This document shows, piece after piece, positions 8,672 through 17,243 of a DNA stretch of 41,475 nucleotides (within the stretch, counting starts at the first letter, position 1; each line of letters opens with the position of its first letter). The position numbers and the translations under genes are program-made. The DNA lies in assembly GCA_029261795.1 (NCBI GenBank), contig JAJDAP010000057.1:1-41475 (forward strand). Reading direction: 5' to 3'. Source of the stretch: Deltaproteobacteria bacterium. Lineage in GTDB: Bacteria; Myxococcota_A; UBA9160; UBA6930. The notes below the pieces were generated by a model. That model worked only from the letters and a program-made list of their open reading frames with translations, was not told the DNA's origin and searched no databases.

Positions 8672-8931
8672 GCCAGGAACACTTGCGCCCCGGAGTCTGG
8701 CGACGGCTGTTCGACAGCTGGCTCGCGATCGTGGCCCGCTTCGGAGAGGTGCAGACCCAGGTGCTCGTCGCCGGTGTCTATCTCCTGGTGATCGGACCCA
8801 TGGGTGTCTTCGTCGCGGTGACCCGCCGGGACCTGCTGCACAAGCGCACGCTAGGCGTCCGGGACAGCGCCTGGTCGCCGGCCGACTCGGTCACCACACC
8901 GGACCTCGAGCGCGCGAAGCGCCTCTTCTAG
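8668..8931 (+). CDS. Small membrane protein linked to carbamoyltransferase
   Basis: An 87-residue protein with one hydrophobic helix (about 32-51) that starts inside the wecB stop as ATGA. The pattern of a Trp-rich amphipathic N terminus, FGEVQTQ before the helix, a DLLHKR segment after it, a single W, and a C terminus ERAKRLF matches a widespread, unnamed small protein type that I recognise from beside O-carbamoyltransferase genes. It may tether or regulate the carbamoyltransferase at the inner membrane, but this is inference. It is distinct from the DUF5989 protein on the other side of that gene. The overlap and short downstream gap support real expression. Confidence 0.75.
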   Translation: MSQEHLRPGVWRRLFDSWLAIVARFGEVQTQVLVAGVYLLVIGPMGVFVAVTRRDLLHKRTLGVRDSAWSPADSVTTPDLERAKRLF

Positions 8932-8944
8932 TGCCGAACCCGCC

Positions 8945-10681
8945 ATGAACGTGCTCGGCGTTTCCTGCTTCTACCACGACGCCGCTGCGGCCTTGCTGTG
9001 CGAGGGCGAACTCGTCGCGGCGGCCCACGAAGAGCGCTTCACGCGCAAGCGACACGACCCCGCACCGCCGCGCCAGGCCGTCGACTATTGCCTTCGCGAA
9101 GCCGGGCTCTCGATGTCCGATATCGATCACCTCGTCTTCTACGACAAGCCGTTGCTCAAGTTCGAGCGGATCCTCACCACCTACCTGGCGACGTTTCCGC
9201 GCTCGTTGCCCTCCTTCACCAGAGCGATCCCGGTCTGGCTGAAGGAGAAGCTGCTGGTGAACAAGGCCCTCTCACGCGATCTCGGCTTCCAGGGCGAGCT
9301 GCTCTACGCAGAGCATCACCAGAGCCATGCCGCCTCGGCCTTCCTGGCCTCACCCTTCGACGAGGCCGCAATCCTGACCCTGGATGGTGTCGGGGAATGG
9401 GCGACCACGACGGAGGGAGTCGGACACGGCCACACCTTCGAGCTGACCGACGAGATTCGATTTCCCCACTCGCTAGGCCTGCTCTACAGCGCCTTCACCT
9501 ACTACCTGGGCTTCAAGGTGAACTCGGCCGAGTACAAGGTGATGGGCGCCGCCCCCTACGGCGAGCCCAAGCACGTCGACACGATCTTCGAGCACCTGGT
9601 CGACCTGCGGGACGACGGATCGTTCAAGCTGAACATGAAGTTCTTCGCCTTCGACTATGGCCTGACCATGACGAACGCACGTTTCGAGCGGTTGTTCGGC
9701 GAGCCGCGGCGCGACGGCGAATCCGCCATGGAGGCATTTCACTGGGACATGGCCGCCAGCGTGCAGAAGGTGACCGAAGAGATCGTGCTGCGGATGGTCC
9801 GCAACCTGCACGCCAAGACCGGCCTATCGAACCTGTGCATGGCCGGCGGCGTGGCGCTCAACTGCGTGGCCAACGGGCGGATCGTCCGCGAGGGCCCGTT
9901 CGAGAAGCTCTGGGTGCAACCCGCCGCGGGCGATGCCGGCGGTGCGTTGGGCGCGGCGCTCTTCGCCTGGCATCAGATCCTCGGCAACGAACGCCAGCAC
10001 CGCATGGAACACGCCTACTGGGGCCCTGCCTACAGCGCCGACGAGATCCAGACCACACTCGATGCCTACGGGGCCAAGGCTCACACACTCCCCCACGGCG
10101 AGATGATCGAGCGGACCGCGGCGCTGCTCGAAGCACAGAAGGTCGTCGGTTGGTTCCAGGGTCGGATGGAATGGGGGCCGCGCTCCCTCGGCAGTCGCTC
10201 GATCCTGGCGGACCCACGCAACGAAGAGAACTGGAAGCGGGTCAACCTCAAGATCAAGTTTCGCGAGAGCTTTCGCCCCTTCGCTCCAGCATGTCTCGCC
10301 GAGAAGGCGAGCGAGTGGTTCGAGATCGATCGCGAGAGCCCCTACATGCTGCTGGTCTGCCAGGTGCGCGCCGACCGCAAGATCCCGGCGGTCACCCACG
10401 TGGACGGCTCGGCGCGGCTCCAGACCGTGACCCGCGCCAGCCACGAGGAATTCCACGATCTGATCCGGGCATTCGACGAGCGCACCGGTTGCCCGATCGT
10501 GATCAACACGTCGTTCAACGTGCGCGGCGAGCCGATCGTGTGTTCCCCGGAAGACGCCTACCTGTGCTTCATGCGAACGGACATGGATGTGCTCGTGCTC
10601 GGCGACCACGTCCTCTACAAGGAAGAACAGCCGGAGTTGGAAGAGGACTTCGACTGGCGCGAACGCTACGCCCTCGACTGA
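8945..10681 (+). CDS. NodU/CmcH-family O-carbamoyltransferase
   Basis: A 578-residue enzyme that transfers carbamoyl from carbamoyl phosphate, through carbamoyl-adenylate, to a hydroxyl group. The N-terminal Kae1-like domain carries AEHHQSHAAS (122-131, metal and catalytic His residues) and GGVALNCVANGRI (301-313). The C-terminal domain carries GRMEWGPRSLGSRSIL (406-421), RESFRPFAP (440-448) and NTSFNVRGEP (521-530). Full length and motifs suggest an active enzyme. In this EPS context the acceptor is probably a sugar hydroxyl, but the sequence does not show which. Small membrane proteins flank it on both sides (8668-8931 and 10704-10856), a recurring arrangement in O-antigen loci. Confidence 0.92.
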   Translation: MNVLGVSCFYHDAAAALLCEGELVAAAHEERFTRKRHDPAPPRQAVDYCLREAGLSMSDIDHLVFYDKPLLKFERILTTYLATFPRSLPSFTRAIPVWLKEKLLVNKALSRDLGFQGELLYAEHHQSHAASAFLASPFDEAAILTLDGVGEWATTTEGVGHGHTFELTDEIRFPHSLGLLYSAFTYYLGFKVNSAEYKVMGAAPYGEPKHVDTIFEHLVDLRDDGSFKLNMKFFAFDYGLTMTNARFERLFGEPRRDGESAMEAFHWDMAASVQKVTEEIVLRMVRNLHAKTGLSNLCMAGGVALNCVANGRIVREGPFEKLWVQPAAGDAGGALGAALFAWHQILGNERQHRMEHAYWGPAYSADEIQTTLDAYGAKAHTLPHGEMIERTAALLEAQKVVGWFQGRMEWGPRSLGSRSILADPRNEENWKRVNLKIKFRESFRPFAPACLAEKASEWFEIDRESPYMLLVCQVRADRKIPAVTHVDGSARLQTVTRASHEEFHDLIRAFDERTGCPIVINTSFNVRGEPIVCSPEDAYLCFMRTDMDVLVLGDHVLYKEEQPELEEDFDWRERYALD

Positions 10682-10703
10682 GCCCTGGGCGAAAGGAATC
10701 CCG

Positions 10704-10856
10704 ATGTCATCGATCGTGTCCGAACTCTGGGCATTCATGAAGATCCGCAAGAAGTGGTGGCTGGCGCCGATCCTGATCACGCTGATGCTGCTTTCGGCCC
10801 TGATCGTCTTCGCCGAGGGGTCCGCGGTGGCGCCCTTCATCTACGCCCTGTTCTAG
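10704..10856 (+). CDS. DUF5989-family small membrane protein
   Basis: A 50-residue protein with the layout SELWAFMKIRKKWWLAPI followed by a single transmembrane helix and a short tail ending FIYALF. The KIRKKWWL segment before the helix is the hallmark of DUF5989, a family found next to carbamoyltransferases and SxtJ proteins. A purine-rich GAAAGGAA ribosome site lies eight bases before the ATG. No SxtJ gene follows; the next gene is a glycosyltransferase. Function is unknown. It may bind the carbamoyltransferase or its lipid-linked substrate at the membrane. Confidence 0.8.
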   Translation: MSSIVSELWAFMKIRKKWWLAPILITLMLLSALIVFAEGSAVAPFIYALF

Positions 10857-10876
10857 ACGATGCGGGTGTGACACCG

Positions 10877-12112
10877 ATGCGAATCCTCTTCCTCACCCAC
10901 TACTACCCGCCCGAGGTCAATGCGCCCGCGAACCGGGTGCACGAGCACGCGCGGGTGTGGGTCGAAGAGGGGCACGAGGTGACCGTGCTGACCGGGATCC
11001 CGAATCACCCGCTCGGTGTCCTGTTCGCGGGCTACGAGAATCGCGGCCAGGAAGAGCGGATCGATGGCGTTCGCGTGGTTCGTACCTGGATGTACATCAC
11101 GCCGAACTCGGGCTTCGTGAAGCGGATCGCGAACTACCTCGGCTTCATGTTCACGGCGCTCTTCGCGAGCCTCCGGCTGGAACGGCCCGACGTGGTGGTT
11201 GCGACCAGTCCCCAGTTCTTCTGCGGGATCGCGGGCGCTCTGGTGGCCAAGCTGAAGCGGAGACCCTTCGTGCTCGAAGTCCGCGATCTCTGGCCGGATT
11301 CGATCGTGCAGCTCGGGCAGCTGGAGAATCCGGCCATCATCCGGTTCCTCGAGACGGTCGAGACCTGGCTCTACCGGAGTGCGAGCGCCGTCGTGGTGCT
11401 CACCCAGGCATTCGCCCGTCATGTGGAAGCCCGCGGCGTCGCGGCCGAACGGATCGAGCTCGTCTACAACGGCATCGACGCCAGCGCGTTCCATCCGCGC
11501 CCGCGAGATTCGGCACTGCTCGAAAGCCACGGGCTCGCCGATGCGTTCACCGTGGCCTACGTCGGCACCCTGGGATTGGCGCACGGTCTGGTGCAGGTGC
11601 TCGACGCGGCGGAGTTGTTGAAGGACCGGATGCCCGACCTCCAGCTGGTCTTCATTGGCGATGGCGCCGACCGTGCGCGGATCGAGGCCGAGGCCCGGCG
11701 CCGCGGACTCGACCGCGTGCACTTCACCGGCCTGCTGCCGCGTGACGAGGTGCCGGCCTGGCTCTCGTCGCTCGATGTACTGCTCGTCGTGCTACGAGAT
11801 CTCGCCGTGTTCGAGACCGTCATCCCTTCGAAGATCTTCGAGTACCTGGCCCTCGAACGACCGATCGTGTTGGCGGCGCCCCGAGCCGGTGAGATCCGCG
11901 AGATGGTCGAACGCGCCGACGTGGGTCTCGCCATCGACCCTGAACAGCCGACCCTGCTGGCTGAGGCGATCGCGCGCATTCGCGACGAACCCGAGGCCGC
12001 CGCGGCGCGTGCCAAGCGAGGACGCGACTGGGTGATGGACGGTTTCAGGCGGGACGTGCTGGCGCGCCGGATGTCGAAGCGCCTCACCAGCGTCGTGGAG
12101 GGGAGCGCATGA
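10877..12112 (+). CDS. WbuB-like glycosyltransferase, family 4
   Basis: A 411-residue GT-B fold enzyme that adds a sugar, probably to the lipid-linked repeat unit. The N terminus MRILFLTHYYPPE and VRDLWPDSIVQLG (about 135-147) are typical of WbuB-like transferases. YNGID, YVGTLGLAHGL and the donor-site region IPSKIFEYLALERPIV mark the C-terminal nucleotide-sugar domain. The ATG at 10877 is chosen because family homology begins there; upstream in-frame sequence is shadow of the DUF5989 gene. WbuB proteins often use N-acetylfucosamine-type donors and commonly occur with wecB/fnlC genes, which fits this neighbourhood, but donor identity is inference. The stop overlaps the next gene's start as ATGA. 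Confidence 0.9.
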   Translation: MRILFLTHYYPPEVNAPANRVHEHARVWVEEGHEVTVLTGIPNHPLGVLFAGYENRGQEERIDGVRVVRTWMYITPNSGFVKRIANYLGFMFTALFASLRLERPDVVVATSPQFFCGIAGALVAKLKRRPFVLEVRDLWPDSIVQLGQLENPAIIRFLETVETWLYRSASAVVVLTQAFARHVEARGVAAERIELVYNGIDASAFHPRPRDSALLESHGLADAFTVAYVGTLGLAHGLVQVLDAAELLKDRMPDLQLVFIGDGADRARIEAEARRRGLDRVHFTGLLPRDEVPAWLSSLDVLLVVLRDLAVFETVIPSKIFEYLALERPIVLAAPRAGEIREMVERADVGLAIDPEQPTLLAEAIARIRDEPEAAAARAKRGRDWVMDGFRRDVLARRMSKRLTSVVEGSA

Positions 12113-13512
12113 ACCCGGCCTACGACCTGCTCCCGGTCTTCGCCCAGAACCTCGCCTACACCGCCGGCGGCATCTGGGTCGCGCGGCAACGCTTCAGCAG
12201 TTTCTTCCACGAGACGCTCGCGCGCTGGGAGAAGAGTGTCGATGGACCCCTGCTCCACCTCCATGCAGAGCAGCGGGAACGACTCGATCGGCTGGTGCGA
12301 CACGCAGCCGCGAAGGTGCCGTACTACAAGGATCTTCCGCCGCCCTCGAGCAAGTACGAGCCGGCCGTCGCCATGGCAGAAACCCTTGCGACGATTCCAC
12401 CGCTCGAAAAGACGACCTATCGCGACCAGTTCCAGCAGTTGATCGCCGAAGGCATCCCGACGCGCCGTTGCATCCGGCTTTCGACGAGCGGGACCACGGG
12501 CACCGCGCTCCACGTGCTCGCTACGCCAGAACGACTCGCCGAGAACTTCGCCGCCGTGTGGCGGCAGCGCCGTGCGTTCGGCGCCGAGATCACGGACCCG
12601 AACCTGACCTTCAACGGCCGCATGATCGTCCCGTTCCGCCAGCGAACGCCGCCCTACTGGCGCAAGAATCACTACGGCGGCCAGACCCTGTTCTCGGTGT
12701 ACCACATGTCGCCGGATCACCTTCCCGACTACGTCGACGCGATTCACGATACGCCCGCTCGCTATGCGCAGGGCTATCCCTCGGCGCTCCATCTCGCTGC
12801 CCGCGCCATGATCGAAAGCGATCGCCCGCTACCGGAGGGACGACTGGTCGGTGTGTTCACGTCCTCCGAGTCCTTGCTCTCGTTCCAGCGTGATGCGATC
12901 GAGGAAGCCTTCAACGCTCCGGTCCGCGATCACTACGCCGCCAGCGAGCAGGCCGTTTCGATGACCGCCTGTGTGGAAGGTCGCCTCCACGTCGACATGG
13001 AGTACTGCATCGTCGAAGTCGAGACGATCGAAGAATGCGACGAGTGGGAACGCGGCCCCCTGCTCGTCACCGGTCTCGGCAACGATGTGCTGCCCTTCCT
13101 CCGCTACCGGATCGGGGACGTCGGCACCCGCGCCAAGACCCCCTGCCCGTGCGGCCGCCCCGGCGACACCTTCCTCGACATCGATGGCCGCGTCGAAGAC
13201 TACGTCGAGGCATCCGACGGTCGCCTGCTCGGGCGCCTCGATCACGTCTTCAAGGGCCAGCGGGGCGTAGCGGAGGCGCAGATCCATCAGCAGATCCCCG
13301 GCGCCATCGAGATCCACCTGGTCCGCACTTCGGAATGGGACGATCGCGCCGAACCCAGCCTGCTCCGCGAGTTGCATCGGCGGCTCGGTGAGACGATGAA
13401 GGTCGAACTCCGCATCGTCGACAGCATTCCCCGCGAGCCGAACGGGAAATTCCGCGCGGTGAAATCATTCCGGGGACGACTCGACCCCTACCTTGCCGAG
13501 GGCACGACATGA
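12109..13512 (+). CDS. CapK/PaaK-like adenylate-forming enzyme
   Basis: A 467-residue member of the phenylacetate-CoA ligase-like (CapK) family. The ATP-binding loop TSGTTG is at 126-131, YAASEQ at 276-281 and the adenylate-domain core PFLRYRIGD at 329-337, followed by CPCGR (346-350). The C-terminal lid domain is present. Such enzymes activate a carboxylate as acyl-AMP; several in capsule and O-antigen loci have no known acceptor. No carrier protein or CoA pathway is nearby. It overlaps both neighbours by four bases, so it is translated with the glycosyltransferase and the DUF362 protein and probably acts on the same substrate. Confidence 0.85.
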   Translation: MNPAYDLLPVFAQNLAYTAGGIWVARQRFSSFFHETLARWEKSVDGPLLHLHAEQRERLDRLVRHAAAKVPYYKDLPPPSSKYEPAVAMAETLATIPPLEKTTYRDQFQQLIAEGIPTRRCIRLSTSGTTGTALHVLATPERLAENFAAVWRQRRAFGAEITDPNLTFNGRMIVPFRQRTPPYWRKNHYGGQTLFSVYHMSPDHLPDYVDAIHDTPARYAQGYPSALHLAARAMIESDRPLPEGRLVGVFTSSESLLSFQRDAIEEAFNAPVRDHYAASEQAVSMTACVEGRLHVDMEYCIVEVETIEECDEWERGPLLVTGLGNDVLPFLRYRIGDVGTRAKTPCPCGRPGDTFLDIDGRVEDYVEASDGRLLGRLDHVFKGQRGVAEAQIHQQIPGAIEIHLVRTSEWDDRAEPSLLRELHRRLGETMKVELRIVDSIPREPNGKFRAVKSFRGRLDPYLAEGTT

Positions 13513-14987
13513 CGGCGGCTGGCCTCGCCTTCACCGAACCTCGTTATGTGGGATTGTCCGCGCCATGGCATCCCGGGGAAGCCTACCCGGAGCTCGAGTC
13601 ATTGCTAGGCGCCGGCGCCGGAGCGCCCCCGAACGGCGCCTACTCGGCTGTGCGCCGCTCGCTTCTCGCACTGGGTCTCGACGCAGAAAACGCCGGCACG
13701 CCCGACTGGAACCCGCTCGGCGAGTTGGTCGGGGCCGGCGCGACGGTGGTCTTGAAGCCGAACTTCATCCGTCATTGGAACCCCTGCCCAGCCGGTGGAA
13801 CCGAGAGCGTCGTCACCCACGGCTCCTTGATTCGAGCGATGGCCGATTATGCCGCCCTGGCGGTCGGCCTCGAAGGCCGCGTGGTGCTCGCAGAGGCCCC
13901 CCAACAGGATTGCGATTGGGCCGAGATCGCCAAGCTCGCCGGCCTCGACGAACTCGTCACCCACTACGCATCGATCGGTCGTTCCCTCGAATGCATCGAT
14001 CTGCGCCGCGAATCAGTGGAGACCGAAGATGGCGTGATCGTCGCGCGACACGCCCTCGGAGGCGACCCTGCGGGCTATCGCGCCGTTGATCTCGGTGAGC
14101 GGAGTTTCTTCACCGGTTCGGGCCTGGTCCCGGAGACCATGCGCGGCGCGGATTACGATCCGTCGGTGACCGCCGAGCACCACAGCCGCGGCCGCAACGC
14201 CTATCTGCTCTCGGAGACGGTGCTGCGGGCCGACCTCGTCGTGAATCTCCCGAAACTGAAGACCCACAAGAAGACCGGCGTCACGCTTGCCTTGAAGAAT
14301 CTCGTGGGAATCAACGGCGACAAGAACTGGCTGCCGCACCACTGCGTCGGCGCACCCGAGAACGGCGGCGATGAGTACCCCCACGAGTCCCTGGCCAGCA
14401 AGCTGCGGAGCCGCGCCATCGACTGGGTACGACCGGCGTTGGCGCGGGGCAGATTCACCGGTCCGCTGCGAGCGGCGCGCCGGGCGGAGTGGGCCCTGCG
14501 CGGCGACGACTTCATCCGTAGCGGCAATTGGCATGGCAACCGCACCACCTGGCGCATGTGCGCCGACCTGAACCGCGCCCTCTACTACAGCAACGCAGAA
14601 GATCTCGAGCTCGATGCCCCGGCGCCGCGGCGGATCGTGCTGACTGTCCTCGACGGAATCGTGGCCGGCGAGGGTGAGGGGCCGTTGGCGCCAGCGGATC
14701 GCCCCCTCGGTGCGGTGATCGCTTCGCTCGATCCCGTGGCCGTCGACCTCGTCGCCGTGCGGTTGATGGGCTTTGACGAGACGCGGATCCCCAAGATCCA
14801 GCAGGTCATGGACGATCCCACCGGCCCGCGAATCTCCGCCGTGCGAACCCCCGACGACGTCTCGCTCGTCGTCTCCCGAAACGCCAACGATTCGCTCGAG
14901 CCCCTCGCGCTCGAGAACCTCCGCTGCGACGCACCCTTCCGGCCCCACCCGGGTTGGAAGGGACACATCGAAAGGTCTTCGTCATGA
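13509..14987 (+). CDS. DUF362-domain protein
   Basis: A 492-residue cytoplasmic protein with the DUF362 signature segments VVLKPNF (80-86), NLPKLKTHKKTGVTLALKN (246-264) and DGIVAGEGEGP in the C-terminal half. Many DUF362 proteins carry ferredoxin-type clusters; this one has no such cysteine motif, so an iron-sulfur role is unlikely. Function is unknown. It overlaps the CapK-like gene before it and the two-domain oxidoreductase after it by four bases each, which suggests that the three form one functional unit acting on a sugar or a sugar substituent. Proteins of this type recur in O-antigen and EPS clusters. Confidence 0.8.
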   Translation: MTAAGLAFTEPRYVGLSAPWHPGEAYPELESLLGAGAGAPPNGAYSAVRRSLLALGLDAENAGTPDWNPLGELVGAGATVVLKPNFIRHWNPCPAGGTESVVTHGSLIRAMADYAALAVGLEGRVVLAEAPQQDCDWAEIAKLAGLDELVTHYASIGRSLECIDLRRESVETEDGVIVARHALGGDPAGYRAVDLGERSFFTGSGLVPETMRGADYDPSVTAEHHSRGRNAYLLSETVLRADLVVNLPKLKTHKKTGVTLALKNLVGINGDKNWLPHHCVGAPENGGDEYPHESLASKLRSRAIDWVRPALARGRFTGPLRAARRAEWALRGDDFIRSGNWHGNRTTWRMCADLNRALYYSNAEDLELDAPAPRRIVLTVLDGIVAGEGEGPLAPADRPLGAVIASLDPVAVDLVAVRLMGFDETRIPKIQQVMDDPTGPRISAVRTPDDVSLVVSRNANDSLEPLALENLRCDAPFRPHPGWKGHIERSSS

Positions 14988-17110
14988 AGCAGATCGTCCA
15001 GAACGCCAGGAACGGTGCCCTCGAGATTGCGGAGGTTCCGACTCCGATCCCCGAGGCCGGGCAGCTGCTGGTGCGCAACCATTTCTCCGTCGTCTCGGCG
15101 GGAACCGAAGCCCTGTCGTTGGCCTTCGCCCGCAAGAGCATGCTAGGCAAGGCCCGCAGCCGGCCGGATCTTACCAAGCAGGTCATCCGGAAACTCCGAG
15201 ACGAAGGCCCGGTGTCGACCTACCGGACCGTGATCAACCGCCTCGATTCACCGCAGCCGCTCGGCTATTCGTGCGCTGGCGTGGTCGAGGGCGCCGGCGA
15301 AGGCGTGAGCCGCTTCGCTCCCGGCGACCGGGTGGCCTGCGCCGGTGCGGGCTACGCCAACCATGCCGAGTTCGTCGTCGTCCCCGAGAACCTCGCCGCG
15401 CACGTGCCCGACGGCGTCTCGAGCGACCACGCAGCCTTCGCGACCCTTGGCGCGATCGCCCTGCAAGGCGTCCGGCAGGCAGCTCCAACGTTAGGCGAGA
15501 TGGGCGCAGTCGTGGGGCTCGGCTTGATCGGCCAGATCACGGTCCAACTCTTGCGCGCCAACGGTTGCCGGGTCGTCGGCATCGATCTCGATCCGAAGCG
15601 CGTCAAACAGGCCATGGAGCAGGGAGCGGAATGGGGCGGGCGGCCCGATGACGTCGGCAGCGCCTGGGCCGATGTCACCGACGGGCACGGCGCCGATTTC
15701 GTCCTGGTGACTGCCTCGGCCGATTCCTCCGCGCCCCTGCAGCTGGCGGCCGAGATCTCGCGCCACCGCGGCCGCATCGTGGTGGTCGGTGCCATGCCGA
15801 TGGAACTCGATCGACGCGCATTCTACGAGAAGGAGCTTCAGCTCCTGATGAGCATGTCCTACGGACCGGGCCGTTACGATCGGAACTACGAGGAGCACGG
15901 TCGCGACTATCCGCTGCCCTATGTGCGCTGGACCGAGAATCGCAACCTCCAGGCCTTCCTTGGCCTGCTCCAGCAGCGGGCGCTCGATCTCGAGTTGCTC
16001 GGGCCGAACGTTCGACCGTTCTCCGAGGCACTGGACGCCTACGAAGCACTCTCACGGGGAGAAACACAGGGCATCGCGGCGCTCTTCCGCTACGACGTGC
16101 GCGCGCAACAACAACGCAGGCTGGATGTGAAGAAAGCGGATCGCTCCTCTCGCGATTCCGTGGGCGTCGGTTTCATCGGCGCGGGCAACTACGCAAAATC
16201 GGTATTGCTCCCGGCACTCGAAGGAGCCGGCGCGCATCAGCGTGTCGCGTTGGCGACGGCGACCGGTGCATCGGCTCGACGCACGGCGGAACGCTATGGC
16301 TTCACCCACTGCGGCACGGACCCCGCGGAGCTGATCGCCGACGAGAACGTCGACCTCGTCTTCGTGACGACCCCCCACGACACCCACGCCGACCTGGCCA
16401 TCCAGGTCCTCGCGCAAGACAAGGCCGTCTGGCTGGAGAAGCCGGCGGCATTGAACCCCGAACAACTCGAGCGACTGATGGCCGCTGCCAACGGTGGCTT
16501 CCTCATGGTCGGCTTCAACCGTCGTTTCTCGGCTCACGCGCGTGCGATTCGCAGCGCCTTCGAGAATAGAACCGGCCCGCTCTCGATCCACTACAGCGTC
16601 GCCGCCGGTGCACCGCCGAAGGGCACCTGGATCCTCGATCCGAGTGTCGGGGGCGGCCGCGTCATCGGCGAGAACTGCCACTTCATCGATCTCTGTCAGT
16701 ACCTGGTCGGCACGCGGCCGGAAACCGTCTACGCGCGCTCGCTGGGCCGGAATCCCGATGCCGACGACTCGGTCATCTCGACGATCGGTTATGCGGACGG
16801 TTCGACGGCCGTGATCGAGTACCTGGCCCACGCGGACCCGGAGCTTCCGAAGGAGCGCTTCGAGGTCTCCTGCGGAGGGATCACCGCCCACTGCGAGAAC
16901 TTCCGCGAGACCCGGATCACGCATCAGCGCGACCTGAAGACCTTCAACCAGGACAAGGGCCAGGCTACCGCGATCCGGGAGACGCTCGATGCAGTCCGGG
17001 CGGGCGGCACGTCTCCAATCGGTCTCCGGGAGATCGAAGACTCGACGAGGCTGACCTTCGCCATCCTCGAATCGATTCGGACGGGTCAATCCATCCGACC
17101 CGCGGAATAA
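14984..17110 (+). CDS. Two-domain oxidoreductase (MDR dehydrogenase plus Gfo/Idh/MocA)
   Basis: A 708-residue fusion. Residues 1 to about 370 are a zinc-type medium-chain dehydrogenase with the Rossmann segment VVGLGLIGQ (177-185). Residues about 393-708 are a Gfo/Idh/MocA oxidoreductase with GFIGAGNYA (396-404) and the catalytic-type EKP (485-487). Such fusions are common in O-antigen and EPS loci, often before an asparagine synthetase-like gene, and are thought to oxidise or reduce sugar nucleotides; the exact substrate is unknown. The ATG overlaps the DUF362 stop (ATGA). The following 41-codon asparagine-synthetase remnant begins five bases after its stop, matching the usual gene order. 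Confidence 0.88.
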   Translation: MKQIVQNARNGALEIAEVPTPIPEAGQLLVRNHFSVVSAGTEALSLAFARKSMLGKARSRPDLTKQVIRKLRDEGPVSTYRTVINRLDSPQPLGYSCAGVVEGAGEGVSRFAPGDRVACAGAGYANHAEFVVVPENLAAHVPDGVSSDHAAFATLGAIALQGVRQAAPTLGEMGAVVGLGLIGQITVQLLRANGCRVVGIDLDPKRVKQAMEQGAEWGGRPDDVGSAWADVTDGHGADFVLVTASADSSAPLQLAAEISRHRGRIVVVGAMPMELDRRAFYEKELQLLMSMSYGPGRYDRNYEEHGRDYPLPYVRWTENRNLQAFLGLLQQRALDLELLGPNVRPFSEALDAYEALSRGETQGIAALFRYDVRAQQQRRLDVKKADRSSRDSVGVGFIGAGNYAKSVLLPALEGAGAHQRVALATATGASARRTAERYGFTHCGTDPAELIADENVDLVFVTTPHDTHADLAIQVLAQDKAVWLEKPAALNPEQLERLMAAANGGFLMVGFNRRFSAHARAIRSAFENRTGPLSIHYSVAAGAPPKGTWILDPSVGGGRVIGENCHFIDLCQYLVGTRPETVYARSLGRNPDADDSVISTIGYADGSTAVIEYLAHADPELPKERFEVSCGGITAHCENFRETRITHQRDLKTFNQDKGQATAIRETLDAVRAGGTSPIGLREIEDSTRLTFAILESIRTGQSIRPAE

Positions 17111-17115
17111 CAACC

Positions 17116-17241
17116 TTGTGTGGCATCGCCGGGTTCTCCGGTGACTTCGGCGCGGAGCTGCTAGCGCGAATGGCCGCAGTGCATGGTGAGCCCGTGTCCA
17201 TCGATCCTGCCGCTCCCTCCCCTGACGCGGTCGCCCGCTGA
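17116..17241 (+). pseudogene. Asparagine synthetase N-terminal remnant
   Basis: A 41-codon frame from TTG, reading MCGIAGFSGDFGAELLARM and then unrelated sequence to a TGA. The start is the N terminus of a class-II glutamine amidotransferase of the asparagine synthetase type: catalytic Cys2, CGIAGF and the LLxRM helix. The HRGPD motif expected about ten residues later is absent, as is everything else of the 600-residue enzyme. It looks like the stub of an older asnB gene cut by deletion or replacement. The sulfotransferase GTG lies two bases after its stop, so the stub may still be translated as a leader that couples the two neighbouring genes. Confidence 0.7.
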
Positions 17242-17243
17242 CC

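Noticed and set aside
8998..10740. Long plus-strand open frame of about 580 codons in a second frame over the carbamoyltransferase
   Set aside because: It is Arg/Pro/Gly-rich with no domain signal and lies wholly on a gene with clear family motifs; it is a GC-driven shadow.
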